Assembly (NCBI GenBank): GCA_964034945.1
Contig: OZ035962.1
Coordinates: forward strand, 9,003,789-9,067,788
Direction of reading: 5' to 3'
Length of the DNA stretch: 64,000 nucleotides
Source of the DNA: Chrysopilus asiliformis
Taxonomy: Eukaryota > Arthropoda > Insecta > Diptera > Rhagionidae
The notes beneath the pieces were generated by a model. That model worked only from the letters and a program-made list of their open reading frames with translations, was not told where the DNA came from and searched no databases. The position numbers and the translations under genes were made by a program. Every line of letters starts with the position of its first letter. The first letter of the stretch is position 1. Shown one piece after another: positions 35,517-47,498 of this stretch.

Positions 35517-38500
35517 ATACGAAAATATGAAAATTACTGTCTTTCTAACAAAAGGTCTGTTTTAATTTTTTTTGAAAACTATATAAGATACAGTTATGAA
35601 AAATTGGAAATTTAGATGATCCTAGAAAAACAGAATTTTATCAATTTTTGGCTAAACTCCTTTAACTGGAAGTGAAGCAAATGCCAAAAATACGTTTTCA
35701 AGACTTGATATTACAATCCAAAGTTTTAAATCATTACCCATTTTCGTCATTGGGCTGCCCAAGACGTTACGGTGATTTTCACTTTTTCGGCCCCACCTAT
35801 CGACATACTTTCGTTTTTTTTTTTATTGTAAAAAATAATACCGCCAAATTTCTAAAATTACGATTTAAAAAACAAATAAAATTTATGCTGTTGTCTCGTA
35901 CCAGACTTTAATCAAAAAAGATGTTTTAAAGAATTTAAACTGCTGTTTGTAAATATGTATGTATGCTAAATTCAATTACAATTAAATCTTTTTTTAAACC
36001 TTCGACTCATTTATTTTATTTGATTATAGCGAATCTCTCATTTCTTTGAAAATTCTGTAAAAAAAAAGAAATTTTAGTCAGAATAATATAAAAAAACTCA
36101 CATTCGATAAGGCTGCTGCGAAAATTTTCCCAGAATGCATGACTTACTTTTACGCATTATAATTTTTAATCAAATAATCGCAAGACGTGTTTACATTATT
36201 TCTTATAATAAGAAATAATTAAGATAAAAAAAAGTTTAATGAAAAAAAAAAATTGATAAAAAATATTATTAAGATTTGTTTCTTTTTTGTCCAATCGTGC
36301 ACAAGACTTGAAATAACTGGAAAATATGCTCCGTCTAGACAAGAGTCTCAAGGTCACTTTATGATAAAATTAAAGAAAAAAAGAAATAAATAAAATTAAC
36401 ATTGCGGCAGCTGAATTTGTCATGCTAGTGAGAAATTTATTAGAACTAATTCCGTATAAGTGGAGATCAGATAGGAAGTTTTTTTTTCTTGTAAAATGTA
36501 GGCGCGTGATAAATTTTCATATTTGAAAAGTAAATTTTATCAAATGGTTAAATAGAAAATTATAGAGCTGACAGTTAAGTTTTCATTTTCCCTCGTATTA
36601 TAAAATTAGTATTATAGAGTAGTTTGTAGTAACTGTTTAGCTGAAAATTAACACACGGTTCCAAGTTTTTATAATAATAGAAAGAATTTTGCTGATTAAT
36701 CAGAGCTTAAAGCAACTGCTGTGTAAATAACTGACCTAGAGATTTAAATTTCAACGCAGACACCTTGGTATCTAAGCGATAAAGTCTCAGTGACGTTAAT
36801 CGGATAATTCCTTATTTATCAAAATTGTAAATATTTACATGAACCAAATTTAACGAAAAAAAAGATTGTTCATTCATCTTGAATGACGCGAGAGCTAACA
36901 TCGGATTCTGATTTCCGTAAATTACAGTTTTGTAACAATTTTCTTCTCTGCTGCGGCACCTGGAGTTTTACATAGACTGCGTACCTTGTCTCGAGATTAC
37001 ACAACAATTGTAAGATTTGGCTGGGGGACTATTGTAAAATAGTTTCCCTGCTTTGGGCTGTAGATTTCCAAACATTTTATAATAAAAATATCCAGTTTTG
37101 CATTTGATCTAATCAAATGTAATACTTGTGTATTTACCATATCAGCAATACTATTTTAATGCAGTTACAGCCAAAATTCTAGCGTAAACCAATATTTTTA
37201 GCTGTCAGCTGATTACAAATAAATGCAAATACCTTGATCTAAATTGATTAAAAAAAGTGTCAGACCCACGTAGATTTCATTATCGCTTGGCGATGTGAAT
37301 AAAGGTAGGCAATTATACCAAATTAGATATTTTTTTGCTAAGCTTGGACTTTGAGCCGAGTATGGATTCACGAAAATCTCTCATCATGTGCACAACAACT
37401 AGAGAGTATTTTACGTTTAAAATTCATACTGTGCTGATTAGTTTTTTTTTATTAAAAAATATTTTAACTATTTTTATTGAAATTTGCGATGTACAAATGT
37501 TAAAATTTTTCCAAAGTTTTCGCTAGACAACACAAAAAAATCTCTTTCGTGTAACTTAGCTAACGATTGTAGAAACTTCTCATAGCAATTATTATTTGCT
37601 AAAGTGTCTGTCTGTTTTATGTTGGTATGGCCTTCACACATCCATATGGAGATCTTCTTTAAAAAGAATTTATTAGAAAAAATCGAGCACCAGATACCTA
37701 TATATATATATTTCTATTTGTTGAGATGTCTGGTGCGACTTTCTGTCGTCTGTTCACATGCCGATGATGAAAACTTGTAAACAGTGTCGAGTAATCTCTT
37801 TTAGGTTAGGCATAGAAGAAATATGAATATTTTGCTCTACTTGGCTGCTCTTTTTAGCTGAAAGTGTCAAGAAAAAAAACTGCGCAAAATTGTTTCAGAC
37901 ATAAAGATGATAAAACTTATTGACAAAATATTTTAGTTTTCATATTATGCCACGATATTTGGTCTATAGTTTTTATATAAAACTAATTTTTAGTTATGTT
38001 TATTATATGAAACAAACTGATTGAAAACAAATTTATCTCATTCAAATAATTCTACTAATTGTGCTATATATTTTATCCATTAGCACATTCTGCCACTAAA
38101 CTGATGGATGGAGACCGAATTTTTAGATCGTTTTTTTTATCATAAATATTTCGGTTAAAGAATATGGACAAAATCTATCTCTAATAAAGACGAGAAGTTA
38201 AATATAAACATTGGGGGGACTGTTTTCGGCTTAGTAAGGAAAACAAAAGCTTTGAAAAAAAAAATCATTTTGTCTTTGGAATTTTCTATTCAGAAAACCA
38301 AGGCCAAAATTTCAGACGAATCGTTACAGTGGTTTCAGAGTTAAAGCTTTTAAGTGTCAGTCAGATTTTTCGCTTTGCTTTTCTCGATTTTCTAGAAAAT
38401 GGCTTGAGCTATGCAAGAATTTCAATATCACCTTTTATCTTGTCAGGTATTTTAATCACTCTCGTGTCCTCGTATGCCAGCCAAATTTTGCAATCAAAAC

Positions 38501-38540
38501 TAATCTTTCTTTTGAGGCTACATTCTTAACAGTTTTAATG
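35517..38540. other. Non-coding AT-rich stretch
   Basis: No gene is supported over 3 kb. A TATATATATATA run sits near 37700. Open frames here are rich in Lys, Phe and Ile and look like chance. Confidence 0.4.
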
Positions 38541-38574
38541 AATTTTTTAATTTGTGACCATAGCATTCCCCTCG

Positions 38575-38700
38575 AATGCGAGCGAATCAAACTTAAGCGA
38601 GCAATTCGCGAATGTGAATCTGCCAATTCGCCGAGCGAATCAAACTTAAGCGAGCACTTGGGCGAATGTGAATCTGCCAATTCGCCGAGTGCTCCATTCG
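38575..38700. repeat. Tandem duplication of about 53 bp units
   Basis: Two adjacent units each carry GAGCGAATCAAACTTAAGCG, GCGAATGTGAATCTGCCAAT and TCGCC, and a partial third (GAGTGCTCCATTCGCC) follows. GCGAAT/ATTCGC words are spread on both strands, and similar words occur near 39345 and 39980-40045, suggesting a GCGAAT-rich repeat family. Both strands are open, but I see no support for translation. Confidence 0.75.
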
Positions 38701-38941
38701 CCATACACTCGAAAATACGGAGTCGATCACGCACCAAAACGGAGTTTGAGTGAGTCCATCACCTTTTGGACAAAATCGAATTCCGTGGGTGTAAGTTTTT
38801 AATATTATTTCGGTGTTGAAACAAGTTATTAGAGTAAAAAAAAAAAACAAATAAATGTCACCTCACAAGTGCTTGTTTTTTGCAGGTATTTGAGATGTTT
38901 TGATTTTTTTTCGTACCTTCAAAGTTAATATTGTGCCTGTC

Positions 38942-39418
38942 TACACGAGGATTCACTTTGAGGCGGCACGTCATTCGTGAGGGTGAGGGACGCAGTGGGG
39001 AGGGAAACCAAAAAGAGCGAACGAAGTTTAGATTCACTTAAAATTATCGGTTGCAAACCGGTTTGTGTCTCGTTGTGCTTTTATTGGTCATTTCGTTGTT
39101 TGCTGTGGAGTCGTGCGCATCTGAAAATTCGGAGTTTTCTTCTTCAGATTGACACAAAAATAGAGCCGTTGCTGATGAAGCATATAATAAACTTGTTACA
39201 GCAATTATTATATGATCCATATATGATCCATATTTTCATTAAATTTAACAAATTTCACTGCAATCATTTTACAACTGAGTTAAATTTTGAGGTTATTTTC
39301 ATCCCAATGTCTGAACGTCAAAAAGGCGCAAGATTTTAGCGAATGAAAAAGGCGAATCGTGTGCACACGGAAGAGAAATGAGGAAAGACGTGCCGCCTCA
39401 AAGTGAATCCTCGTGTAA
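38942..39418. mobile_element. TIR element, second member of the GGATTCACTTTGAGG family
   Basis: TACACGAGGATTCACTTTGA begins it and TCAAAGTGAATCCTCGTGTA ends it, an exact inverted pair that continues through GGCGGCACGTC. The subterminal AGGGACGCAGTGGGGAGGGA and GTGTGCACACGG words match the element at 9134-9561. The middle (about 39080-39330) is different, so the two copies share ends and subterminal parts only. Confidence 0.75.
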
Positions 39419-41202
39419 TCACACGCATTGGTTGTATAAAACTTTTCTTGCATGGCTCTACCCGGAACTCGAACCTTTTCGACGATTTGTAAGCCATTCG
39501 TCTTTCCAAGAGCGTATTGATGCCAATTGGTAGGTCTCTTCTAAACTCGAACACCTTTTACAATAAAAATAACTCCTAAAAGGAGTTCAAATGAATTTTT
39601 GACTCCTTTTCGGAATTCATTCAAAGTTGAGGCTAAACGATGCTACAGTGAATTTTTAACTCTTCGGAAATTCGTGCTGCTGTGTTAATGTTTCTACCAC
39701 ATAAACGAATATTTTCGCGTTTGATCAATCAACACAATCAGATGTTTTCATCACGAAGTCAGGCACAGAATTGAACTGATTTAGTCATGGGTATACAAGG
39801 GTGAGAGCGGTAGGCACATTTGGGCACCTGATATCATAAAAAATAATTAAAATATTAACGCAAAAAATATTATAATATTTTCAACAATTCGCATGTATTA
39901 AATTCTAATACAAAATTGTATTATAATTTCTGGAATGAAAAGTACTTCAGGATTTTTTTTTACCGTGTAGCCAAACTTAGGCGAATGACGACAGATCAAG
40001 CCGAACGCAGAATCTACACTCTTGCGTTCGCCGTAATTCGCCTACATTGTGTAGCGCTAGCATTACTGGTGCGTTTGGAGTGATCAAAAATTTCAATTAT
40101 GCGGAAATTTTGACTGTTAACTCATAAACGAAAGTAATTCAATTGGCGTGTAAAATTCACTTTTATAATATCTCGTCGAATAAAAACACAGAAAATCATA
40201 CAGAATTTTTTTAAATTCTCCAAATAAAGTAGTTTTCATATTACTTTTTCTAAATTTGATTTCCAATTCAAAAGTTCCCAAAAGTCTTCAGCAAACAATA
40301 TTTCCTAGTAAAATTTTATTGTGCCACAAGACATATTATTACAACTTCCTTTACGATTTGATAAAATTTTGTAAATAATTTCATACGAATTGGCAATGAT
40401 ATTTACCACAAATAATTGAATAATAAAAAAATACACTGAAAATGATCGGCCGATTTTTATCAAATGAAGTGCATGTATTTTCACCCTGAGTGCAATGAGG
40501 TGTATGTGCACTTTTTCCTTAACGGAAACTTTGTAATTAATTTCCAAGTGAAATGTGTGTTTTTCGCTCAAGGCCATCCGGTACGAAGGTGCCTACAAGT
40601 CCGGATACATGCGTAATCTATTCTGTCGTCAGCAACACGCGCCACCTGTTTATCTCTGGGCAAAGATTGCGATTTAAAATTGACTAAGAGGGAATCGTAG
40701 ATGAACATGGCATGTAAGTACTCGTCTATAAGCACCTGCAATTATACTCGTATTATAAATGTTTTATAGACATTAGACGGGCATTTGATACGATGAACGA
40801 ATATGTCACGAAATGGACTTCACTCTCCCTGCCAGTTCAAGTCTCAATTAGCGCATAATTAGCCCCAAAAAAAAAAAAAACAATGACACGAAACTAATTC
40901 TTAGAATCACAATTAAAACTTGCCGATAAGTACCCGATGGGAAATCCTTATCAGGTTTGACTTACTAATTGGCTGGCTCTGTCTGATAACAATTCGTCTG
41001 CAATTAAGCTCAAAATTCGAAGAAAACACGTCACTCATACACCTACAAACCCAATTCGGCAAATGTCAAAAGTATCGATGACACGACATTGGCGATAAGT
41101 ATAAAAAAAAACTAACAGCAATACTTTTGATTGCATAAGGTGTCCGTCCGGCTAGACATTGTAGATGATTGCGTTTTTTCGCATGTTAGACTTTGTCTGT
41201 TT
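39419..41202. other. Non-coding stretch
   Basis: No exon is supported. TTAGGCGAAT and AATTCGCCTA at 39977-40043 form a weak inverted pair about 70 bp apart. Confidence 0.4.
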
Positions 41203-41753
41203 TTATACCCGTATGGTGAAACCAAAGGGTATATTAACTTTGCCTTACCGTTTGTAACGCCAAGATCCCGTCATCACACACAAAAATGAATTACACCAGT
41301 GTGTTTAAAATGATAAAAAAAATTGAATTTTGCATGTCCGTCCGTCTGTCTGTCTGTCCGTCTGTCCGTCCGTCTGTCTGTGGCGCGGATTGCGGGCGCA
41401 CGGATTGAGCTAGAGACTTGAAAGTTTGCACAGATTCGTTTTTCGTAAAATGTGAGGCTAAGTTCGTTAATGGGCAAAAATGGACCATTAGGGGGGGGTA
41501 CCCCCATACGAACGAAAACGTTTTTTGCGAATATCTAAAAAACGGTACATCCTATCAAAAAAGTCTAAGAACAAAAGTTATTTAGAATATGATTCTACAT
41601 AAAACTCCCATACATCAAAATCCGATTGGAACAAGTTTTAAAAAAATCTTATTGGAAAATTTGAATTCAAATGAAATTTTGATACGCCGTTCAATTAAAT
41701 CACCATACGGGTTTTCAATAATTGCCAGATTGGCAATTATAGCTTTTGTTATG
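41203..41753 (+). mobile_element. HINE family 1, copy E
   Basis: Full-length copy: TTATACCC start, microsatellite at about 41337-41380, core GGCGCGGATTGCGGGCGCAC, CACCATACGGGTTTTC subterminal inverted repeat, AATTGCCAGATTGGCAATT hairpin and TTTTGTTATG end. T-rich flanks on both sides. Confidence 0.85.
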
Positions 41754-42398
41754 TTTTTTCATTAACTCAAGTTTCAATTCATTAAAATTCACAAGCCTAA
41801 TGTGTTTAATGTGTATTGGATCAGCGGTTTTGAATATCTCCGCCAACATAATCGGTTTGCGATAAAAAAAAATCACCAGGCCAATTAAATATAATCGTAA
41901 TGATCCAACATTTAATAAACTTTCAAATTGGGTACTTTAAACCTTAACGCAAAATCAATAAATATCCGATGGCCTATTTTTCATATTTTTATGTATTTAC
42001 GAGGTGTTATATTTTTGGAATATGATTCTGTTTTTTTTTCTGTTCTTTTATTATGCCGTCGAATTTTGGTTATTTAAATCTTTATAGCTTTGACTATTGT
42101 CAAAGGCGGTTCAAATTCCTGATAAGGATTTGTTTACTTATATTTCAATGTATTTTTAAATTCGTTTGATACATTATCAATTTGTTTTTCTTATGTATAT
42201 TAAAAACATAAAATTTTTGACTCCCAATATCATTCGAGTAAGACGGTTAATTTACAAAATACGTTGGCCTTTGAACTTGCTCTGCGGCACGTGGGTCACA
42301 AACATTGCAACATTTGTAAGGCACCGCAACCCATCAACAGCAGAGGTCAATATATAAAACCAATTGGACCTTGACGCTCTGAAATTAAGAGTGCATAA

Positions 42399-42507
42399 TA
42401 GGCCCGTAGCCAGGAGGGGGCTTGGGGGCTGAAGTCCCCCCCTCCCAAAATTTTGGTCCTTCACAAAAAAAATGGTTCTCTGAAACGAAGTCCTGGCTAC
42501 GCGCCTG
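42399..42507. mobile_element. 109-bp hAT-like MITE with perfect target duplication
   Basis: GTGCATAA is duplicated exactly (42391-42398, 42508-42515). The ends TAGGCCCGTAGCCAGGA and TCCTGGCTACGCGCCTG are inverted repeats with two mismatches. The inside holds opposed G and C runs (GGAGGGGGCTTGGGGGCTGA, GTCCCCCCCTCCC), giving a second internal hairpin. Size and 8-bp duplication fit hAT MITEs. Confidence 0.85.
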
Positions 42508-42588
42508 GTGCATAACAATACTTTCTTTATTGCCGCACCTACACTTTTACATAGATAGGGAAACTATGCATTGAGAGGAGTCAATGGG

Positions 42589-42985
42589 CGCGTTTAGACC
42601 GGTGCTATACTAAAAAAAAAAATAATAACAAAAACCTCGTTCTTATTGACAAAATTTGTTTTGTTGAATCTAAACATTGATAAAAAAAATTGTTTGAAAA
42701 CAATTGTAAATGTAACAATTTTTTGTCATTTTGACAAATTAGGCATTGTTAATTTCACAATTGTTTTATTGACTTAACAAAAAATCATTTGTGAGTTTAT
42801 TTTTGTTAAAATACTATTTTTTTTGTTGAACAAAGATTTCTCTCCAAAAACATTTGTTCCAATTGACAATTTTGTTTTGATTTTAACAAAAATTTGGTTA
42901 ATTTAACAATGATTTTATCCATATGACCAATATTTTCTCTCAAGCAAGTTGGCAGTTTTTTCAATGTAGCGTTGGTATAAATGCG
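42589..42985. mobile_element. Degenerate TIR element rich in ACAATTGTT words
   Basis: CGCGTTTAGACCGGTGCTAT at left and, inverted, CGCATTTATACCAACGCTAC at right are diverged TIRs. Between them TTGTTAA, ACAATTG and TTGACAAA words alternate on both strands. No clear target duplication. Confidence 0.4.
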
Positions 42986-43054
42986 TTCTATTTCAACAAT
43001 ACCTACCAGTTTTGCGGTATTTTGGCACTGCTAAATTTTGACGCTGACATATAA

Positions 43055-43539
43055 GGTCTGTTCGATATGAGTCCTGGACTTACTCGGAGTAAAAATTTTT
43101 ACTCTTTTCTGTTCGATATGAGTCCTGGACTTACTCCGAACACATATCGAACAGAAAAGTGTAAGTCCAGGACTCATCTTTTCAGTCCTGGACTTACTCT
43201 TGCTTTTAGCTGGAGTAAACTTTTGACAGCTGATATTTGTCAGACATAACCTCTCTTTTACAGTGTTTGGAAGTCAAGAAAAATTTATAAAATGTGTAAT
43301 TATGAAAATTTATATGTTGAAAATCATGACGGAGAATTTCGAGTATACCAAAATAAGCGTAAGTTTACAAAACAGGTTTCATGAAATACATTTAATATTA
43401 AACGACAGTTCAAACGTGACTTACTCTGAACTTACTCCAAGTTGTTCGATAAAAACAAATTCAGAGTAAGAAAATCCGACATTTTGTGGAGTAAAGTGAA
43501 AATATTCGGAGTAAGTCCAGGACTTATATCGAACAGACC
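43055..43539. mobile_element. TIR element with multiplied end motifs
   Basis: GGTCTGTTCGATATGAGTCC starts it and GGACTTATATCGAACAGACC ends it. The motif TGAGTCCTGGACTTACTC and its inverse recur inside at about 43109, 43160 and 43185, so the left end is a stack of direct and inverted copies of its own terminus. Non-coding. Confidence 0.75.
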
Positions 43540-44192
43540 TATAGTTGCACAATTAACTTGTTTGTAAGTTAAATGTTTACTTTTTGGTCTTGTGGGTTTT
43601 ATTTCTGTTTTTTCTAATCTTTCGTGCCATTTTCAAGCTATATATTACAAAAATTGTACATAAATGCAAAAAAATTGACAGACCACGCAACGTCTAGTTT
43701 AGCATCGCCAGATTGGTAGTGCCAAATTAGTTCGGTGTAAACACGCTCATTAACAATTGCAAGGTTTTGCTGGTACCAGGAGTGAAAAAAATGGAAAAAC
43801 AGTTTCAAGACTTGTAATGAGTTTCCTGACATGCGATAGCTATCACTAATGTAATTGATAAAACGAAGAACGGTCGCTTAAAAATTGGTTTTCAAAATTT
43901 CAGTCTCTCAAACCGTTAAATAGTACGTTGTTCAGGAAAAAGATCTTAATTTCTTATTAAATTAATCAGACATTGTAATTAAGCGTGTTTTGATAGCCGA
44001 AGCGATTTTTGTGCCTGAGATTTTAAAACTATAGAAATGTGTAAATTTCCCTTCCAAACCGTTTTCAACTAAAATTTAAAATCAGGGTTAAAGAATAATG
44101 CAGTAATTGGCCATTTCTTTGTCCTCAGTTTGATTTTTGAACTCGCTTCTTGATTGTACGCACGCTGGAAAGGTCTGTTCTTCTAGTTTCAC

Positions 44193-44442
44193 CACAGAAA
44201 GAAAAAAATAGTTAAAATTGCGTCAACCTACGAGAATAGTGGTTTAACCATGCTTACGTGGTAAAATCTTCTCAAAACTTACTACACACGTACTTAATCC
44301 AACTACTACAAACATTTTTGACCATTTAATAGTTGAATTAAGTACGTTTGTAGTAAGTTTTGAGAAGAATAAGCATGGTTAAACAACTACTCTCGTAGGT
44401 TGACGGAATTTTAACTATTTTTTACTATTTTTTCTTTCTGTG
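44193..44442. mobile_element. Fold-back MITE
   Basis: CACAGAAAGAAAAAAATAGT at left against ACTATTTTTTCTTTCTGTG at right, then TCAACCTACGAGA, GGTTTAACCATGCTTA, CTTCTCAAAACTTACTAC and AATTCAACTA-type words pair across the element, so almost all 250 bp folds back. No target duplication is obvious. Confidence 0.7.
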
Positions 44443-44817
44443 ACCGAGATAAACTCCCATTTCGAAGTTTTTTTTTCTTTGCAGGAGTTGATCCAGAAGC
44501 CATTGAATGCATCTTGATTTTTTCAATCAATTCCTGCAAAGAACTGCGGGATGGGAGTTTTTATGGATGAAAGTAAAAGGTTAGACCATATAAAAGTGGG
44601 TACAATCAATGTGAAATACGTTTGAGAGCAATTTTCTGGATCATTCTTTGGAGTATCATGAGTTGTTTGAAAATTTACACTACTATGCTATATTTTGTAT
44701 ACTACTTGAAATTTTAAACTAATAGAGGAAACAAAATGGATAAGAGTAGTTTCTATAAAAATTGGAAACTAAGGGCACAGTAGAGTTGTATGATAAACAC
44801 TTGTCTAGAACAAGATT

Positions 44818-44862
44818 TCCAATTTTTTATAGATTTCCAATTTTTTATAGATTTCCAATTAT
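44818..44862. repeat. Short tandem repeat, 19-bp unit
   Basis: TTCCAATTTTTTATAGATT is repeated exactly once and followed by a partial third unit. Confidence 0.8.
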
Positions 44863-45618
44863 TTGGATATCGTTACTGTAAATTTCCATTATGTCATATT
44901 TTCTCATTTTTATAGGTCTTTTCTGTGTACCAACAATTTACGTTTAGTTTTTGAGTTGTTCTTTGAATGACATCTGAATTCATAGTTTGACTTTTTAGCA
45001 GTATTAATGATAGGAAATACCACGAAAAACATTTAATTTCTGTTATTGTCGGGGAATTTCCAAGTATAGTTGCAATGATCAAATATAATAATTACACACG
45101 ACTGAATTGCAGAAAAAACCTCAAACTTTTGTAACGTAAATTAGTTTGATAAACTTATCACACAATCTGGATCTGTAAAAAAAAACAATTTCTGTCGAAT
45201 TAAAATTCACAGACACAGAGTTTTCCGACAAGAAAAAAATTTTTCGTGATATAATATCGCGTCTACGATTAAAAACACGGCGAGACACCTTCCATCGACA
45301 AAAAAAATTGTGATTGAATGAAAATTTTTAGTTCATCGACTCAACATTTCAACAAAACAAAAATTGTGTTTTTGTCTCGTTGAACCAGTTTTTTCCCGCG
45401 CTGATTTTTCCATTAATTTTAAAATTCATTTGGATCTCACGTGATATATTTTAGAATTTGAATAAATTAGAATTGAATTTGGTGCGAGAGTTCTTAACAC
45501 GTTGAGTAATCCGGCTTCCTATTTTGGATTTTCAACCAGAAAAAAAAAAAACAATTTTGTTGTGCAAATCATGACTTGTAAGAATTGTAATAAAATTACA
45601 AAACTAATACATCACAAT

Positions 45619-45692
45619 ATGTTGTGTTTGTTAATGAAGATTTATTTATTACTAAATGTGTTACTCATAAGTTGTGACGTCAATAGGTCAAG
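45619..45692 (+). CDS. Candidate first coding exon with signal peptide
   Basis: An ATG at 45619, in the context CACAATATG, opens a frame whose second Met begins MKIYLLLNVLLISCDVNRS, a textbook signal peptide: one basic residue, about 12 hydrophobic residues, then small and polar residues. The frame runs into AAG|GTGAGT at 45691-45698, a perfect donor consensus, leaving two bases of a split codon. This is how the first coding exon of a secreted or membrane protein looks. No downstream exon was identified in the remaining 18 kb, so the next exon would be distant. The donor and peptide could coincide by chance in AT-rich DNA. Confidence 0.35.
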
Positions 45693-46779
45693 GTGAGTCT
45701 ATTTTATGTGACATTGGAATTCTGTCTAGACAAACAAAAAGCGGAAATTTATTCAGTTGTAGTAATTTTAACTTTTATGGCATTTTTTAAAAAGCGTGAC
45801 AAAACTGTTACACATTACCGCAGGTATAACTGGTTTTTCATGTATTTTCGCTAAAAAAAACTGCCCGTAATCAGAAAGTGATTTTCGTACTCTAATTAGA
45901 ACGATTTTTTTTTTATGATATCTTGACAATGAGTATAAATTGAGGAATATCTAGGATACATATGGTAACGAATTGTTTTTATATCTCTTGAAAATATTTC
46001 AAAATTCAAATAAGTACTGACAAAAACATTTTTATATAAGAAATTTCAGACTTTTTGCGAGTTGTTCTCGAGTTATCTCCCAGCTGACAGACAAACAAGC
46101 AGACGAACATGCCTTAATCGAAGATTTCCATACTTCTACTAGACCAGCCCTTATCAAATTTTTGTTTAAATCACTAAAACAGATGTGAGTTTTATAATAT
46201 AGGAAAATTTATAACTAAAAGATATCAACAGCGTTAAAAATTTCGACTGGGTGCAACCAAATTTTGTGGTAAAATTAAAGAAGAAAAAGTTTGTCCTTCA
46301 GAATGACCTAAATTTTAACTAAACATTTTCAATGATTGAAAATTGTAAACAACACAAAATTCTTATCGATATTTTATTTTTTCTGCCATAAAACGAGATC
46401 TTTTTTTCCACTGAAATGTTGAAAAAAAATGTTTTTGGGATATTTCCATAATACATACAAGAAATAAATATTTAATATTGCTTTCATATTTAGTCTAGCA
46501 TGAAATAAATTTTATTTTTGTTTAAAATTAATCTCATTGCGACTTGTTTACTAGAATAAAAAAAACGCCACGCGATAACAATTTTCAAGTAAAAATTGTC
46601 TTCTTATCAACGTTATTTAAAGACAAATACAATATTTTTCAAAACATATGTGAGAAAACGGTCAAAAATAAGCAAGAACAATTTTTTTTAACACAAAATC
46701 GGAGATTTTCAACAATCAAATGGAATTGATTTGAATTTCTTCGAGGCACATGTTTTTTGATGATTAAAAATTTTTACGT
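45693..46779. other. Non-coding stretch
   Basis: No exon is supported. A stretch near 46075-46160 with AGACAAACAAGCAGACGAAC is similar to microsatellite parts of HINE elements and may be an old fragment. Confidence 0.35.
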
Positions 46780-47310
46780 TGAGATTATCGAAGGCGTTCG
46801 TTGTATGGTTATGACCATTATGGTAAATAGATTAAGAAAAATATCTGATATTTTTTTACATTTTAATAAAAATATCTCAATAACGGTAAAACATAACGGA
46901 TTGTGGAGAATGTCATTCTCATACAAACAACCAGCAAAAAACTCTTTTATTTTCTAGATAATCTCTAAAAGGGTTTTTTCTTAAATAACGGTATATCTCG
47001 ATAACGGCTTGAGATATGTAATTCTAATAAAAGGCAAAACTGTAAGAAATTTTGTTGCCTCCAACGGTTGCCATACATACGACTATTCAGAAAGCTATAG
47101 TTTCGGAGTATATCGCGAAAAACGACATTGGGATTTTTAAAAAGCCGCTATTTCGATTATTTTTCGGTTGACGGATTTCCACCAAACGTTGATAGGATCG
47201 TCCCATTCCAGGACCAAACATGCCTGTAAAATGTCATGGCTCTAGCCCTAGTAGTTTCTGAAAAGTCTAACAGACAGAAAGACAATTTTGTAACAATGCT
47301 TGATAAAAAT
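46780..47310 (-). mobile_element. HINE family 3, minus-strand copy
   Basis: On the minus strand: TTGTTACAAAATTG, CTTTCTGTCTGTTAGACTTT, TCAGAAACTACTAGGGCTAG, GCCATGACATTTTACAGGCA, CATGTTTGGTCCTGGAATGG, then the GTTATCGAGATATACCGTTA interior. It is in inverse orientation 190 bp before the plus-strand copy at 47499, forming an inverted pair. Confidence 0.6.
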
Positions 47311-47498
47311 ACAAAGTTTTGACATTTTCGGTAGAGACAAAAATGCCGCGCTCTCATTGAGTGACAAAATGTAAACATTTTTCAAAAATTAAAATAAAAA
47401 CACTTTTAAGATATATTGCCCGACTTTTTTATGAACATCAAAAGAGAAGATTCCAAAATTGTATACTCAGTCATTTTTTACGGAAATACCAATGTTTT

